A stretch of DNA of 64,000 nt from Asterochloris sp. CNOR1 (Eukaryota; Chlorophyta; Trebouxiophyceae; Trebouxiales; Trebouxiaceae). The notes below the pieces were generated by a model, which saw nothing but the letters and a program-made list of their open reading frames with translations, was not told the DNA's origin and searched no databases. This document shows, one piece after another, positions 1 through 14,123 of this stretch. The stretch spans positions 1 to 64,000 of the forward strand of contig OZ017759.1 in assembly GCA_963969365.1 (NCBI GenBank). The letters run 5' to 3'. A program made the position numbers and the translations under genes. Position 1 is the stretch's first letter; the number at the start of each line of letters is the position of its first letter.

Positions 1-436
1 CCTAAACCCTAAACCCTAAACCCTAAACCCTAAACCCTAAACCCTAAACCCTAAACCCTAAACCCTAAACCCTAAACCCTAAACCCTAAACCCTAAACCC
101 TAAACCCTAAACCCTAAACCCTAAACCCTAAACCCTAAACCCTAAACCCTAAACCCTAAACCCTAAACCCTAAACCCTAAACCCTAAACCCTAAACCCTA
201 AACCCTAAACCCTAAACCCTAAACCCTAAACCCTAAACCCTAAACCCTAAACCCTAAACCCTAAACCCTAAACCCTAAACCCTAAACCCTAAACCCTAAA
301 CCCTAAACCCTAAACCCTAAAAACCCTAAACCCTAAACCCTAAACCCTAAACCCTAAACCCTAAACCCTAAAACCCTAAACCCTAAACCCTAAACCCTAA
401 ACCCTAAACCCTAAACCCTAACCCTAAACCCTAAAC
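1..436. repeat. Telomeric repeat array, plant type (CCCTAAA)n
   Basis: About 60 head-to-tail heptamers CCCTAAA run from the first base, so this is the left end of a chromosome with the G-rich strand being the complement. Near 318-324 and 369-376 there are units with extra A, and near 418-424 a unit short of A's, which are typical telomerase slippage variants. The heptamer is the Arabidopsis/Chlorella form; Chlamydomonas uses an octamer with one more T. Confidence 0.99.
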
Positions 437-541
437 CCGAACCCCTGACCCTGAACCCCGAACCCTGAAACCCGAACCCTGACCCCTAAACCCGAACCCT
501 GAACCCTGAACCCTGAACCCCGAACCCTGAACCCTGAACCC
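437..541. repeat. Degenerate telomere-derived repeats
   Basis: The array breaks down into variant units such as CCCTGAA, CCCCGAA and CCCGAAC. The change is one of composition (A to G in the third-from-last position and C-run length) rather than random decay, as expected in the proximal part of a telomere that is no longer renewed by telomerase. Confidence 0.9.
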
Positions 542-964
542 TACCTTTGTTGCCGCAACAGCTGTGAGCAGAGGACCCTGTGATGTCGTGGCCACCTGCT
601 GGTGTGCCATAATTTTATGAAGGTGATTGTACTGATTGGATCACACCCAAGCCCATTCTGTAAAGACCAAAACGCTGGATGTCAAGTTCCATGACCAGGA
701 AATGTCTGCTCCGCATGCTACACAGTGTTACACTGTCACAAGGTTTTGCAACAGTTGGTTGCCATGGCAGCTGAGCTTATGTAAGGCAGCTTACGTGTAT
801 ACAGCATGCTTACGTGTATACAGCAACACATGTCGAGGTGATAACATGTGCTGTACAGCAGAAGTCTGTAAAAAGCTCTTAGAATGGTAGACCTGCCAAC
901 TCATTTGTCACTGCCAAATGCTGCTGGTATAACAGCCAGGGGATGGGATTTGCAGCTGACACAT
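542..964. other. Short subtelomeric spacer, no gene seen
   Basis: About 420 bp between the telomere-derived repeats and the stop codon of the enoyl-CoA hydratase gene. An 84-codon open frame on the + strand has no recognisable protein features. A short imperfect direct repeat (gcttacgtgtatacagca, twice near 790-825) is present. It probably holds the 3' UTR of the gene to its right. Confidence 0.6.
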
Positions 965-3528
<2,564 letters not shown>

Positions 3529-3600
3529 CTTGTTTGGCTTTAGAGTTCCATCACTCCTCTGTACCAGGCAGGCAGCGTGCTATGCGCTGTAAGTGGGCAT

Positions 3601-6600
3601 TCATTTCCGCATGTTCATGCCAGCACGCATGACTTCATCAACCAGCAGCAACTGTGATGCAATGACTGGGGCTGACTGAATGATTTGCTTTTTCACTAGG
3701 TAGTTGTCATAGATGCCTGCCATCTGCGGATCAAGGGGCTCTCCAGTGGAGATGTCCAGTCCCACACGGTTGCCCTGCTCAAACTCCTCCTGCAGTGGGC
3801 AGTACGACTGGAATCATGCAGGTGCAGCAACATATAGCACCACGCTCGGCCCTGCACGCAAGTCCAGGTGTGCAAGGGTCTTATAGGTTGCACGCTGCTG
3901 GGCCGCCTGTGCAGGCTGGCGCACACCTGTTGAGTCTGCGTCAAGACTGTCACTGGTGGCACTGACAGAGCTAGTCAACAGAGGGCAAGGCACAGCACTG
4001 AAAGCAGCTGCCTGCTGTGTGTGCCTGTGTGACAACAACACGGATCTTGTGATGGCCAGTGTGCTGTTGTGCAGCCCTCTGTTGCTGACGGGCACTGAAA
4101 TGCCCTGAAGCTGCAGGAGTGCCAACCAGGTAGGTGTGTCTGGAAGCCACTCAGCATGGTGCAATTTGCGGGCCAGGAAACCACCTGCAATTTGATGACT
4201 GCCTCCTGTGCATCATAGCCGCTGTTCTCTGCCAGCGTCTTGGGGATGCCCAGCAGGGCCTGGGCAAAGGCGTCAATGCCCAGCTTGGCCCGCCCCTCCA
4301 CTGTCTTTTTCACTTTCTCTTGCAGATGATTGGCTGCTGCAATCTGCACAAGGGTGCACTGAAGAGTTCAGTATCCAGAGATCGCTGAATGCAAAGCAGC
4401 CCACTTGTGGCTGACAGCAGCATCCTGCAAAGAAGCAGGGCAAGACTGGCATGAAGAAGGACAGGCTCACCCTAAGGCCTGCAGGGGGTTGGACGCTACA
4501 ATCTGCACAGCTGCGCAGTAAGGCACCCTGTGCAGGGCACATGCATGCCCCTTGCCAATCATGCAAACGTCAGCTTGCAGGTGCTGTATGCAAGCCGAGC
4601 TTGCAGCTGAACCCAGAAAAGCACTGGCAAGGCCTGCTGAGTGCGCTTCAGCTGCCTCGGACAGCAGCAACGGCCTGCACACCCCCTGTGATACTCGCTC
4701 ACCTTTCAAGCCCATGCACAAAGATATCACAGTCTCACATCAAGGCAGAGATCAAGTTAAGAGTGCCTCAGATGCTCACCATATTCTGTAGCCTGGAAGG
4801 CCCCCTCGCTCGCAGCACACTGGCCTGGTCGTCCCAGGTTTATCTTCCCTGCTTTGAGGCCCAGAGGACCTCACCTGAAAGCCTCTCAATGTGTGTAGAC
4901 TACACCCAGAACCACAGGCACACATTCTCATGGACAAAAACTGGGGCTCACTTCAAAAGCCCCTGCCCCCAACACAATGGCCTTGTCGTCCAGTGTGTTC
5001 TTGACTGCCCTGAGGCCGTCCCGGATAGCATCCTTGATCTGCGCCAGGGTGTGGTCTGAGGGCCCCTTGATCAGAATGGTGCAGCTGCGCGGGTGGGCCA
5101 CATCCTCGATGAAGGTGTACTTTTCGTCACCCAGGACATGCTCGTACACCAGACCAGCCCTCCTGCATGGTGACCATACTGCAGCAGTTCAGCAGCAGCT
5201 GTGCACTTGTATAAACTATGGCCCAGGAAGCTGCTGGCCCCAGCGCCTGCAGGCGGCACCTTTAGCACACGACTGCTGTGAGAGACTGCAGTGCACAGAG
5301 TGGGGATGACTCTGATGAAGGCATACGTCTTGTCATGCACAAAAATTTCCTGCCTGCCCTCAGAAGTCACAGGGTTCATCAGGTCCTCAACAACTTCAGT
5401 TGCTACCACCCGCAGCAACTGGCCCAGAGCAAGGCGCAGGTCAGAAGCATGCTCCCTTGCGCCAAGCAAGATGCAGCCACAGAACTGCAGTTGTTTGCTG
5501 TGCTGCTGATGAACACTGCAGCGGCTGTGCCAGCAGCAAGCAAGTACACTTGACTCTGACAATTGGAACCAGCAACAGAAGTGCTGCTGGCTGGTGCAGG
5601 AGATGCCCTGCTCTGGGGTCTCGATGACAACTGAACAGCAGGCCTGCTGTAGCATCTCTGCGCGCACGTCAAGACACCTTAACCCCGTCCCCACCTCAGG
5701 CCAGTGACCAAAACCCGCCTGCGGCACCCTGCTGTAAGCTCCCCATGCTGTGGTCTTTATAAAGCCCCGGCGGGTAAGATGCCGCCTGCCAGCCTCAATA
5801 ACTGTACAGACATGAGCTGCACTCTTTGGCACATGCTGCAGGTGTCAGCCTAAGCGCACCCGACGCACTCATGCGTGAGCCTCTTCCCACTATCCGCAGT
5901 GAAGTCCTAAAGGCTAGCTGCAGGGAGTGCCCTGCCCATCAGGCTTCAGAGACCCTCTGGTGGCCTATGACAGAGCACCCCATACCTCAGCTGGGATGGC
6001 AGGCTGCTTCGAGCAGGTGACATATATAAACAAGCCTGGGCACCCACCCCAGGCAATCTGCTGTGAGCTCCTCGACGCTGTTGACTGCAAAGCCGCCACA
6101 GGCGAGCTGCAGGCGCTCCATGTTACGTCGCTTGGCCCGGCGTAGCCCCAGAACTCCCTCCTTGGCCAGCAGGTCGAGGCTCATGGGGTCAATGCCCTTC
6201 TGGTTGATGACCACAAAGCCCTCGCCCTTGGTGCACACCTGCACCGCACAGAATCAAGTGCGTGGCCTGGACTTGCTTCAGTTTGGTGTTTGTTGCGCCG
6301 CTCCAGCGCAGAAGCTGCTGCTGCTCAGAGCCCATGAGGTCAGTTCCCTTCTGACTAATGGCACCACCACACCCTTTGTGCAGGGCTGTAGGCCAAGCCT
6401 ATTGCATAAGACAGGACACATACATAGAAGCAGAAAGCAGTTCAGCCAGGCATATCCAGTACAACATGTAGAGGTTCAGCTGGCTGCAACTCCACCTTGC
6501 CTGACCCTCACAGATGGCAAATTGAGATGTCTGCGACTGTGCGTTTCCCAGGCACCCACAAGGAGGCTCCAACGCTTGCTGAAATGCTGCGTCAGGAGAT

Positions 6601-9600
6601 TGCACTTGCGCAGATCTTTTACAGTGGTCACTCCAAGGTGCAGACTCCAGACGTTACTCTGTTGCACTTACCTTGTGTTTGAGGTCCAGCACTTTCTGCA
6701 CGCGATCATCCACCAACTGCCTCTCGGCAGCCACCAGGCGCTCCCGTTGGTCAGCATTGCTGTAGAAGAACCCTGCAGGCAGAGGAATTAGAAGTCACTA
6801 AAGCAGACATGCCTGGTTGTGGAACATGTCCACTCAACATCAACGCTTGCTGTGGGTGACCTGTTGATAGCGAAGCCTGCAACAAAAAGCACATCGGCCT
6901 CAATGTGTGACTTCTGACGCTCTGACAGTGCAAAATGCTTGCATTTCAGCTCCACAGTGCTGTAGAAGACTCCTGCAGTGCATGCATTTCACGCTTGCTG
7001 ATCAGCCTTACCGTAGAAGAGACCTGCAGGTCAGACGGAGCAGGCAGTTGACATGCGCATGCAGATTGAGAAGTTCTCGGACCTTGGGGCACGACGTCAG
7101 TTGTGCACTCTAGTCAGTGTGGCCGCAGAAAAGGGCACCTGACACAATGGCTCCAGCTCTGCAAATCTGGCCAGGACAACAGCAACCCAGCATATGCCTG
7201 CCACTCCGTGGGCCACAAGCTTGCTCAGCACCCAGTCGTGGCCAGGGCGTGGCTGTAGATGTAATAAGGCCAGCCATCTGGCCACGGTGCCACTTCCTGT
7301 ATTCGTGCGAAGCATCCAAATAGCCATTGTGAACCCCTGTCACCCTATGCTTTGGTGATCTGCTTCTTGCTGTTGCAGCCGCACCCTACCTGACAGGAGG
7401 AACAACCTGCCAACCCCACCAGGGGAACCCCACCTGAGTTGACCTCTGACTTCTCATACTCCAGGCTGACGTTGCAGGTGAGGATGTAGCAGTTCTCCAC
7501 GCGCTTGGGCATGTCCGGGTGGCGTGCCCCATGGTCTAGCACCAGCCCCTTAATGAGGCGGGTGTCCCGGTCCAGCTTGTGCCGCATGTGCAACAGCTCC
7601 ACCTACAGCAAGTGGGACAGCAAGCTGTTGAGGAGCTTCCTGCCGAGCAGGGCAGGGCCTTGCAAATTCTGTGTGGTGCTTCAAAGCAAGCCAACCTGCA
7701 AGGCAGTGGGACACAAACAATGTCCTGTAGCAGCAAGCTTATTCAGGCCAGACTGTGCACCTGTGAGGCAAGGACAGTCAAGCAGAATTCTCCAAGTTGA
7801 CATTACAGACTTGAGCTATTGTCCGGCGTGTCCCAGTCCAGCTTGTGCCGCATCTGCAGCAGGTTTACTCTCATGATGCAGGCGGCAGGGTCACATCAGA
7901 GCTATTTTGCATTGCTGTCTCAGTGCTTGTGACATTGTCCAGCATGCCCAAGTGCAGCTGGTGTATCTGGGCAGCAAGGTCCCAGCATTACATGATTTCC
8001 TGATGCCCCGGCAACACAGTTGCAACAAGGCACCAGGTAGCAAGCAGTGAGAGCTGCTCCGCCAACTCCTCGTTGATACAAGGTGCCACCTTACCAGTTG
8101 ATGAGCACCCAAGAGAACAGCACCCCTCCCACCCACAATGTGCAGGTCCAAGCATGCTGTGGTGCCTTCTGCAGAATTTGCGAAACCCCTGGAGCCCTCA
8201 GGCAGCCCATGAGGCTAGCTGCCAAACACCCCTGGCCCCACTCCTCATTTTGCCATTTTGCCATAAAGGTCCAAGTCCTGAACACACCATGTAGAGGTCC
8301 AGGGCCTCCTTGGGGTTCCTGATGGTCAGTACAGCGTCCACCACAATGTCTGTCAGCTGATCAGCCAGCTCTTCATACAGTTTGGTGCGCAAGGAAGTCC
8401 GGGCTGCGCAGCGCAGCGTCTCGTGGTCGGTCTCGGAGACCTCATCCTTGAAGGTTTCCAGGAAGGCCAGGGTGGCCTTCTTGGCTGCCTCAAAACCCTG
8501 CAGGGGGGCAGGCTTTGCTCATGAGCAGATTGCTGGAGCAGTGGTTGTGCAAGGAAGCTCAGGGTGCTTTCTTAGCGGCCTGAACAGCCCTGCAGCTGCA
8601 CAGGCACCATCTATGACTAAGTTGCTAGTGCAGCGCATGCGGTTCAAGGGGCTCCCCCATGCCTTCCAATAGCCCAGCGCAAGGGACAAGCAAGCATGGC
8701 TAGATTGTCAACCGCTGGCAAGGCTATATTGGCGCAGGCAGGCATTCCCCAGAGCTTTCATGGCAGAGGACATGATGGTCAGCTGCGGCAGCAGCGCGCC
8801 TTGGCCTGGGTCAAGCACTTTGCCCTTTATTCATTGGCCAAATGAGTCTGACAGGCAGGCGCGGCGCCCCACACGAGCGAGGTCCCCCACAGCAAAGATC
8901 TGTGTTGCTGAGTGTCAATGCTATACTTTGACTTCGCAGCATGGGCCGTTACCTCTGTGATGATGCGGGGGTGCACGCCCTCCCCCAGCTGGCGCTCGGC
9001 CTGCTTCATCAGGTCGCCAATGAACAGCACCATGGAGGTGGTGCCATCCCTGCAGGAACCGGGCGGCATGCTCAGCAGTGTGTGGCTGCGCAGCAATGTG
9101 GAGTGGCAGCTGGTGTCTGTGGACCCTGGAGGTGGTGCTCTTTCTGCAGGACAGGAGCAACAACATGCTCAGTTTGGGTGGTAGCTCCCTCTTTGATGTG
9201 ATTCTGTCAATGGCAGGAAGGCTGGGGTTTTCCTGCATACTGCAGACCTGCCAAAGCTTGTGAGTACTGCAGACAGGCAGAAGTAGGGCGCCAGAGCGCA
9301 GGTGCCGACTTGTCCTGTGGAAGAAGCTGCAAAGAGACACTCCAGGCGGCATCTTCTGCTCCAGCAATCAAGATACGAGGCCAACAGGCTGCAACAAGGT
9401 TCCTTACGGCAACCAGGCGCAGGGTGGGCCTCACCCTGTGACATCATCCTGGGCCACTGCTGTGCGGGCGATCATGACAGCTGTGGGATTTTGGATCTGC
9501 ATCTCACGCAGGAGAACATTGCCATCCTTGGTCAGCTTTATGCCTGCAGGACACAAGCAGGCAGGGAGTCAGCTGGCACCGATTGTTGGCTGCCCGTTCA

Positions 9601-11174
9601 TGGCTGTCCGCCCAGACAAGCTTGGAGTCAACAGGCCAGCAGCCAAAGTAAGGCTGCATTCAGCTGCAACGAACTCAACACAAAAGGGTCGCAAGATGCA
9701 GGCAGGCAGGCATTGAGGGCACAGGGCCAGCAGCCAGCTTCCTGCAGCATAAGGCGCAACGTCTGCAGGGCCCAGCTGTGGCCTCGGCGGGCAGACCAGG
9801 TGACTGGCCTTTATCTGCTGCCATCAGATTGCCAGACCATCCACAGTGAAGGACTGCAAGATGCATGCAGGCGAGCATGGAATGGACAGGGCCCGCAGCC
9901 AAGCTCTGCGGCAAAGCGCTCAATGTCTGCATGGCCGGGCTGTGACAGACAGAAGACTGGCCCTGCATCTGCTGCCGTCTGGCGGCCCAGCCATCCACAG
10001 TCAAGATCTGTGGTATACTTCACCGCACATTGTGTCCATGAGTAATTGGCTTGCAGCTCTATGCACATGTGGCCAGGAGCATAGAGAACACCCTTTCACA
10101 CACACTACAGTTTCCATGCTGACCTTTTTAGGTTCCTGACTGGAGCCCGGTCCTGCTGCTGGAACAACTTGAGCGCTGTTGTGTGGCGCCCTCAAGCAAC
10201 GCCTGCTGACAGTCCAGACCAGCAGGGAAGCCGTTCACTGCCCTGGATGTTCCTGCTGAAGCCTCTGCTTGGAATGCGTTCCAAGCTTACACCCATGTTC
10301 AAGCTTACCTCCAGCGGCGCCCATCAGCCATTTGATGATGGCCTCAAGCGGTGCCTCCAGTACCTGATGGCGCAACCCACCACATACAGCCTTTGACAGC
10401 TTTACACTGCCACTGCCCCTGCTTGAGGCTTTTGTAAGAACGATGGCCTCATCAGGACAGCGCACCAGTCCAGCATGGCATGAACCTGGCTTCTGGCTAA
10501 ACCCCCTAGCAACCTCGTCTTAATGCTGCCCACCAGCCTCTTCATGATGCTCCCTCCCTTACTTTCCGAAGCCCGAACACCACGATAGCCTTCAGCAGCC
10601 CGCACGGCCCCTGCTGACAGCCCCTGTCATGCCCTGTTGCGAACTTGCTCACCTCCAGCGCCATCCACCAGCATCTTGATGGTTCCCTTAGGACCCAGGT
10701 TGGTCTTCATGACCTCGTGCAGCCCCTTAGCGGCATTGATGTTCATGAACAGGGCCGCGCCCTTGCCCATGACCTCCGCCTGCAGCCAGGGAGCAGTTCT
10801 GGGGGCTGCAGCAGGCGGGCTGATGTCTCTGTCTTTCAGTGCTTGTGGTGTCCGCTCAAGGTGCCAGGGACACAGGCAGCCCTCAGCAGCCTGGGCACAA
10901 GGCTTTCTGTGCAACAAGGAGGCTGCCATCCTCATATCTGCTTCGTTGGAAGTCTGCCACCGGGAAACGAAGCATCCAAGATGCAGCACCTGCTCTTCCT
11001 GACCACCTTGCCACCATAAATGGAGCTGCAGCTGTTGCACAGCGCCTGCTGCAGCTGTATTACATGCAGACTGCATCGCCCATCGATACTATACAAACTC
11101 TGTGTCAGGAGGTGAGATCACAGGAGCAGGCGTGCTGAGTGCACCTTGGGATTGAGTGTTTTGACGCTGGACAT
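3601..11174 (-). CDS. CCT6: T-complex protein 1 subunit zeta (CCT6), cytosolic chaperonin
   Basis: Zeta subunit of the eight-membered TRiC/CCT ring that folds actin, tubulin and other cytosolic proteins with ATP. Eleven exons on the minus strand join in frame: 11174-11145, 10779-10653, 9543-9435, 9049-8953, 8497-8288, 7602-7434, 6772-6672, 6238-6048, 5162-4952, 4343-4185, 3789-3601, giving 530 residues, the usual length. Visible motifs: N-terminal [10 protein letters not shown], the nucleotide-binding [16 protein letters not shown] in exon 4, the zeta-type segment [17 protein letters not shown], and the C-terminal VLGAGAFE and [17 protein letters not shown]. The start Met is the one beginning the conserved N-terminus. 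Its start faces that of the ML-domain gene 267 bp away. The stop lies only 72 bp from the start of the enoyl-CoA hydratase gene on the same strand. Confidence 0.97.
7825..7866 (-). repeat. Junction echo of CCT6 exon 6
   Basis: Located in the intron upstream of exon 6 (7602-7434). The minus strand reads a near copy of the exon start, including ATGCGGCACAAGCTGGAC followed by a diverged GGGACAC. A still weaker copy may lie near 7920-7965. It is about 265 bp from the original. Confidence 0.75.
9690..10015. repeat. Tandem repeat of about 155 bp (two copies) in CCT6 intron 2
   Basis: Two diverged units begin with gcaagatgcaggcagg near 9693 and gcaagatgcatgcaggcg near 9847, and both continue into a shared tract ending with agactggcc. 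The offset is about 154 bp. It holds no coding potential in the CCT6 frame. Confidence 0.7.
10300..10345 (-). repeat. Junction echo of the 3' end of CCT6 exon 2
   Basis: On the minus strand this copies the end of exon 2 (10690-10653) and its donor. It reads a diverged ATGATCAAATGG-GATGGGCGCCGCTGGAG and is followed by GTAAGCTTG, which is a stronger donor than the authentic GTGAGC. A second, weaker copy is suggested near 10525-10560. Confidence 0.65.
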
Positions 11175-11441
11175 GATGGCAGCCTCCTGATCCTTGCCCT
11201 CAGCCTAGATCCAGCTTGTCTGGGCCCACTACCAACTTAAGCCTGAAGTCGTGTGATCAGCCTCGGTCCCTCCTCCAGCAATCAGAGATCAGATCAGTAT
11301 GCCAGCTTTTGCTGCCAAGTGCGCCAAATCACAATCTTTGCGGCCGAAGCATGGGGATGGCATGAGAGTACCAGTGCTTTGGGTCATTCTTGCATTACAG
11401 CTCCACTGTGTAGTGAAGAGCTGAGAGTAGCGACGGCCATC
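11175..11441. promoter_or_regulatory. Divergent intergenic region between CCT6 and the ML-domain gene
   Basis: 267 bp separate the two start codons, so both promoters and 5' UTRs must lie here or in the first exons. I see no clear TATA box. Inferred from gene arrangement alone. Confidence 0.5.
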
Positions 11442-13054
11442 ATGAGATTGCTGACTGCATGCTTGCTGGCTATGGCCCTGCTGCACGTTGCAACAGCCAT
11501 TGAATGGAAGCCATGCGGTGGCAAGGCCGATATCAAGTCGGTTGCACTGAAGCCAGACCCACCTTCCCCTGGGGACACCATCAGCTTCGACATCGAGGCG
11601 CAGTCAGGTAAAACTGGTTATAGGGAGCTGCCTGCAACCCTCTGAGCTGCCGGTACTGAATGGAGCTGCCAAGCGTGTAGAAACATACGCTGGCATGCAA
11701 CAAATGCTTGTCACACCCTCTGCTTCAGACAGAGTCCCCTGTACTGCTGGCTCTGAACCTGCACATCATGTGTCTAAGACATCAGGGTCCACACCAAAGC
11801 CTCACCTTTCCCTGCAGCTTGAGGCTTTGGTGTAAACATCACGGCACAGCATTGACATAAGCCTGGCCTCCGTGGACAGATGCCAGCAAGACCAAGGCCT
11901 TTCTTCTGCATCCCTGCATCATGCTGTTTTGCAACCTCGCAGGTTGCTGGCCGCCTGTAGCTCACAAAGCACAGGCCTGCAGCCGACCTAGGCTGTGCCT
12001 TCTGAGCTGTTACACCCTGCATATTTCCTGATTGCAGACATCACCATCAGCGGCGGCACTCCCCATGCCATGGCGGCCGTTTGCTGCATGCTCCTTTGCT
12101 TCAGCAAATGCCACATGTATAGATGTCAGCTGCTGCAGGCGGGGGGCCCATAGGCGGCAACTGGCAACCACAAGCCATCTCTGCACCATGGCACAGGGCC
12201 TGGCTGCCAGCCCTCCCCCTGGCAGCGCTCCTTCCTGCAAGCGTCAGGGCTGGTGGCAGCACCATGGATGCAGAGGCGGTCTGCGGCACTGTTCCCTCTG
12301 TCTCTGCTTGAAGCCACACACACACACTGCTCACGCAGCTCTACTGCATGCAGACATCACAGTCAGCAGCGGCACTGTGGATGTGGCCGTGGCCTACCGT
12401 GGCTTGCCCATCTACACTGAGGAAAAGGACTTGTGCGATCGCACCAAGTGCCCTGTGCAGCCAGGGCCACTCAGCCTGAAATACGATCAGTATCTGCCGC
12501 CCATAGCACCCCCAGTGAGCGCTGCAGCACAATGCGCTTTATGCGGCTGCGACGGCCTGCAATGTAGCATCTGTTTTATTTTGTTTTTGTACTCTTGGTG
12601 GGCACACCCAAAATTTGTATACTCAGCACAGGCAGGGGCTCTTGCTGCAATGTGAAGCCTCTCAGGAGCCCTTGAGGGCACAGTGAGGCATGGAATACAA
12701 GCATGTGCTCAGTTTGGTTTTAGGCGTTAGAAAACGTCTTCCTCTTGGCGCGAAGCAATGCGTGCAAAGAAACAACTGCTCGTCACACATCGTTTGCAGC
12801 AGGGGCCTTAGAAAATCATGTGTTGCCTGCAGTAATGCCTGACAAAGACTGCCATTGCATTGCAGGGCCCCTATGTGGTTAACATCACGGCCTTTGCCAG
12901 CGACCCTGCCCCCCAGGGTACGCAGCTCATGTGCCTGACTGTGGACTTTGACATTGCACCTCCCCAGCCCCCTCCAGCTGTGGAGCACCTGATGGACAGC
13001 ATCAAGCGCGGTGCGGCTGGCATCGCCGAGTCATACAAGAAGCAGACTGCATAG
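11442..13054 (+). CDS. ML-domain (NPC2-like) secreted lipid-binding protein
   Basis: Three exons (11442-11607, 12354-12514, 12866-13054) join in frame to 171 residues, the normal size for an MD-2-related lipid-recognition protein of the NPC2 / phosphatidylglycerol-phosphatidylinositol transfer type. Residues 1-19 are a signal peptide (hydrophobic LLTACLLAMALLHVATA before IEWKPCGG). The mature part shows the ML pattern: a Cys in WKPCGG, SVALKPDPPSPGDTISFDIE, LCDRTKCPV, GPYVVNITAF and the closing LMCLTVDFDI. The protein should bind a sterol or phospholipid inside a beta-sandwich pocket, in the vacuole/lysosome or outside the cell. The last 25 residues after DFDIAPP are a tail beyond the domain. 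I chose the Met of the signal peptide; an upstream in-frame Met at 11253 would bury it. Confidence 0.92.
12035..12060 (+). repeat. Junction echo of ML-gene exon 2 start
   Basis: A 26-bp match to the acceptor and start of exon 2 (12351-12376), with three differences, about 316 bp upstream inside intron 1. It begins with the same tgcag acceptor. It loses the frame shortly after. Confidence 0.8.
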
Positions 13055-14123
13055 GCACTGCAGCCCCTGGCACTGCATGTCTGGCATCAGATAGAAAGTT
13101 AAATGGTGCATGCAGAGCCTCCCAGCACCTTGACCGCTGACTGCATTGAACTGATTAGAAGCTTAGCTTTTGCTCATCTGAACATACCTGTCTGGCTTAT
13201 TCCAGCCACCTTGGCCCCTTGGAACGTTGCTTAGAGTCGACAAAGCTGCAATAAAGACTGAACATGAGCAGAGCTGGGACTTGTGCGGCCTCCTCCTTCA
13301 GCGTGGCTTTGACACAGTCTGCCCAATGCTGATTGCCTCACATGCCACAGGCTGCCTAGGTGAGATGAGCAGCAGTTGCATCTCAACAGCCTCCAGCCAA
13401 GACCTGAGGAGCTTTAGGCTTGCCATCCCATTCTGGCAGTGCACCAGCGCTAGGCTTGACACCAAGACCTTACAGGGTCAAGCACGCAGCGGTGATGACT
13501 TTTAAGCGAGGCTGCAGGCATCCAGGAAGTAACCCAGGTCTGTGGCCGCTGGCCCAGTAAAGCAGAGCGCAAATCAGCAAGGATGTGCCAGCTCAGTGCG
13601 CACCTGATTTAAGCAGCGGACTGGTCTCAGCTGTTTGTCCTGGCTGCAATGTGAGGCACAGGGGCAGAAGTGGCTGCTTGCAAGCCCATTGCAGATTATT
13701 GGCTGAGCACAAACCAGCTACAAGGGGCGAACGATACCCAGCTGTGACCGTCTCAGGACTTCTCTGCCGACAGTTCTCACAGGCTGCACTGAGTGCTCAT
13801 GCTGGAAGCTGCTGCAGCATCCTTCTGTACGATGCAGGCTTTTCTGCAGGGGCTGGATTTTAAGATCTGAGCCTGACGTTACTGTCCAGAAACTGGCTTG
13901 CTAGCAGGGATGCCCATGCTGATCAAATCAGCACTGCCCTTCATTGCTGGTCCTCAGGGGCAGTGCACGTAGATCAGCTGCCTGAACCAGGCATGACCTA
14001 AATTTACTTCTCTTTTTGCAAGCTGCCCTCCATGCTAAGCACCAGCAGGCAGAAACACAGGTCTGAACATGACCTACTGTTACTGATGAGCTGAAATTTG
14101 CTCATAGTTATCTCAGTTGGGCC
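13055..14123. other. Intergenic region, no gene seen
   Basis: About 1.07 kb between the ML-domain stop and the NAA20 start, both on the + strand. An AATAAA at 13250-13255 could be a polyadenylation signal for the ML gene, although green algae usually use TGTAA. Open frames of up to 92 codons show no recognisable protein. Confidence 0.5.

Noticed and set aside
1-541. CRISPR-like array
   Set aside because: Regular short repeats without unique spacers; these are eukaryotic telomere units.
5071-5832. 253-codon minus-strand frame
   Set aside because: It overlaps CCT6 exon 9 in another frame and continues into intron sequence; no conserved protein pattern.
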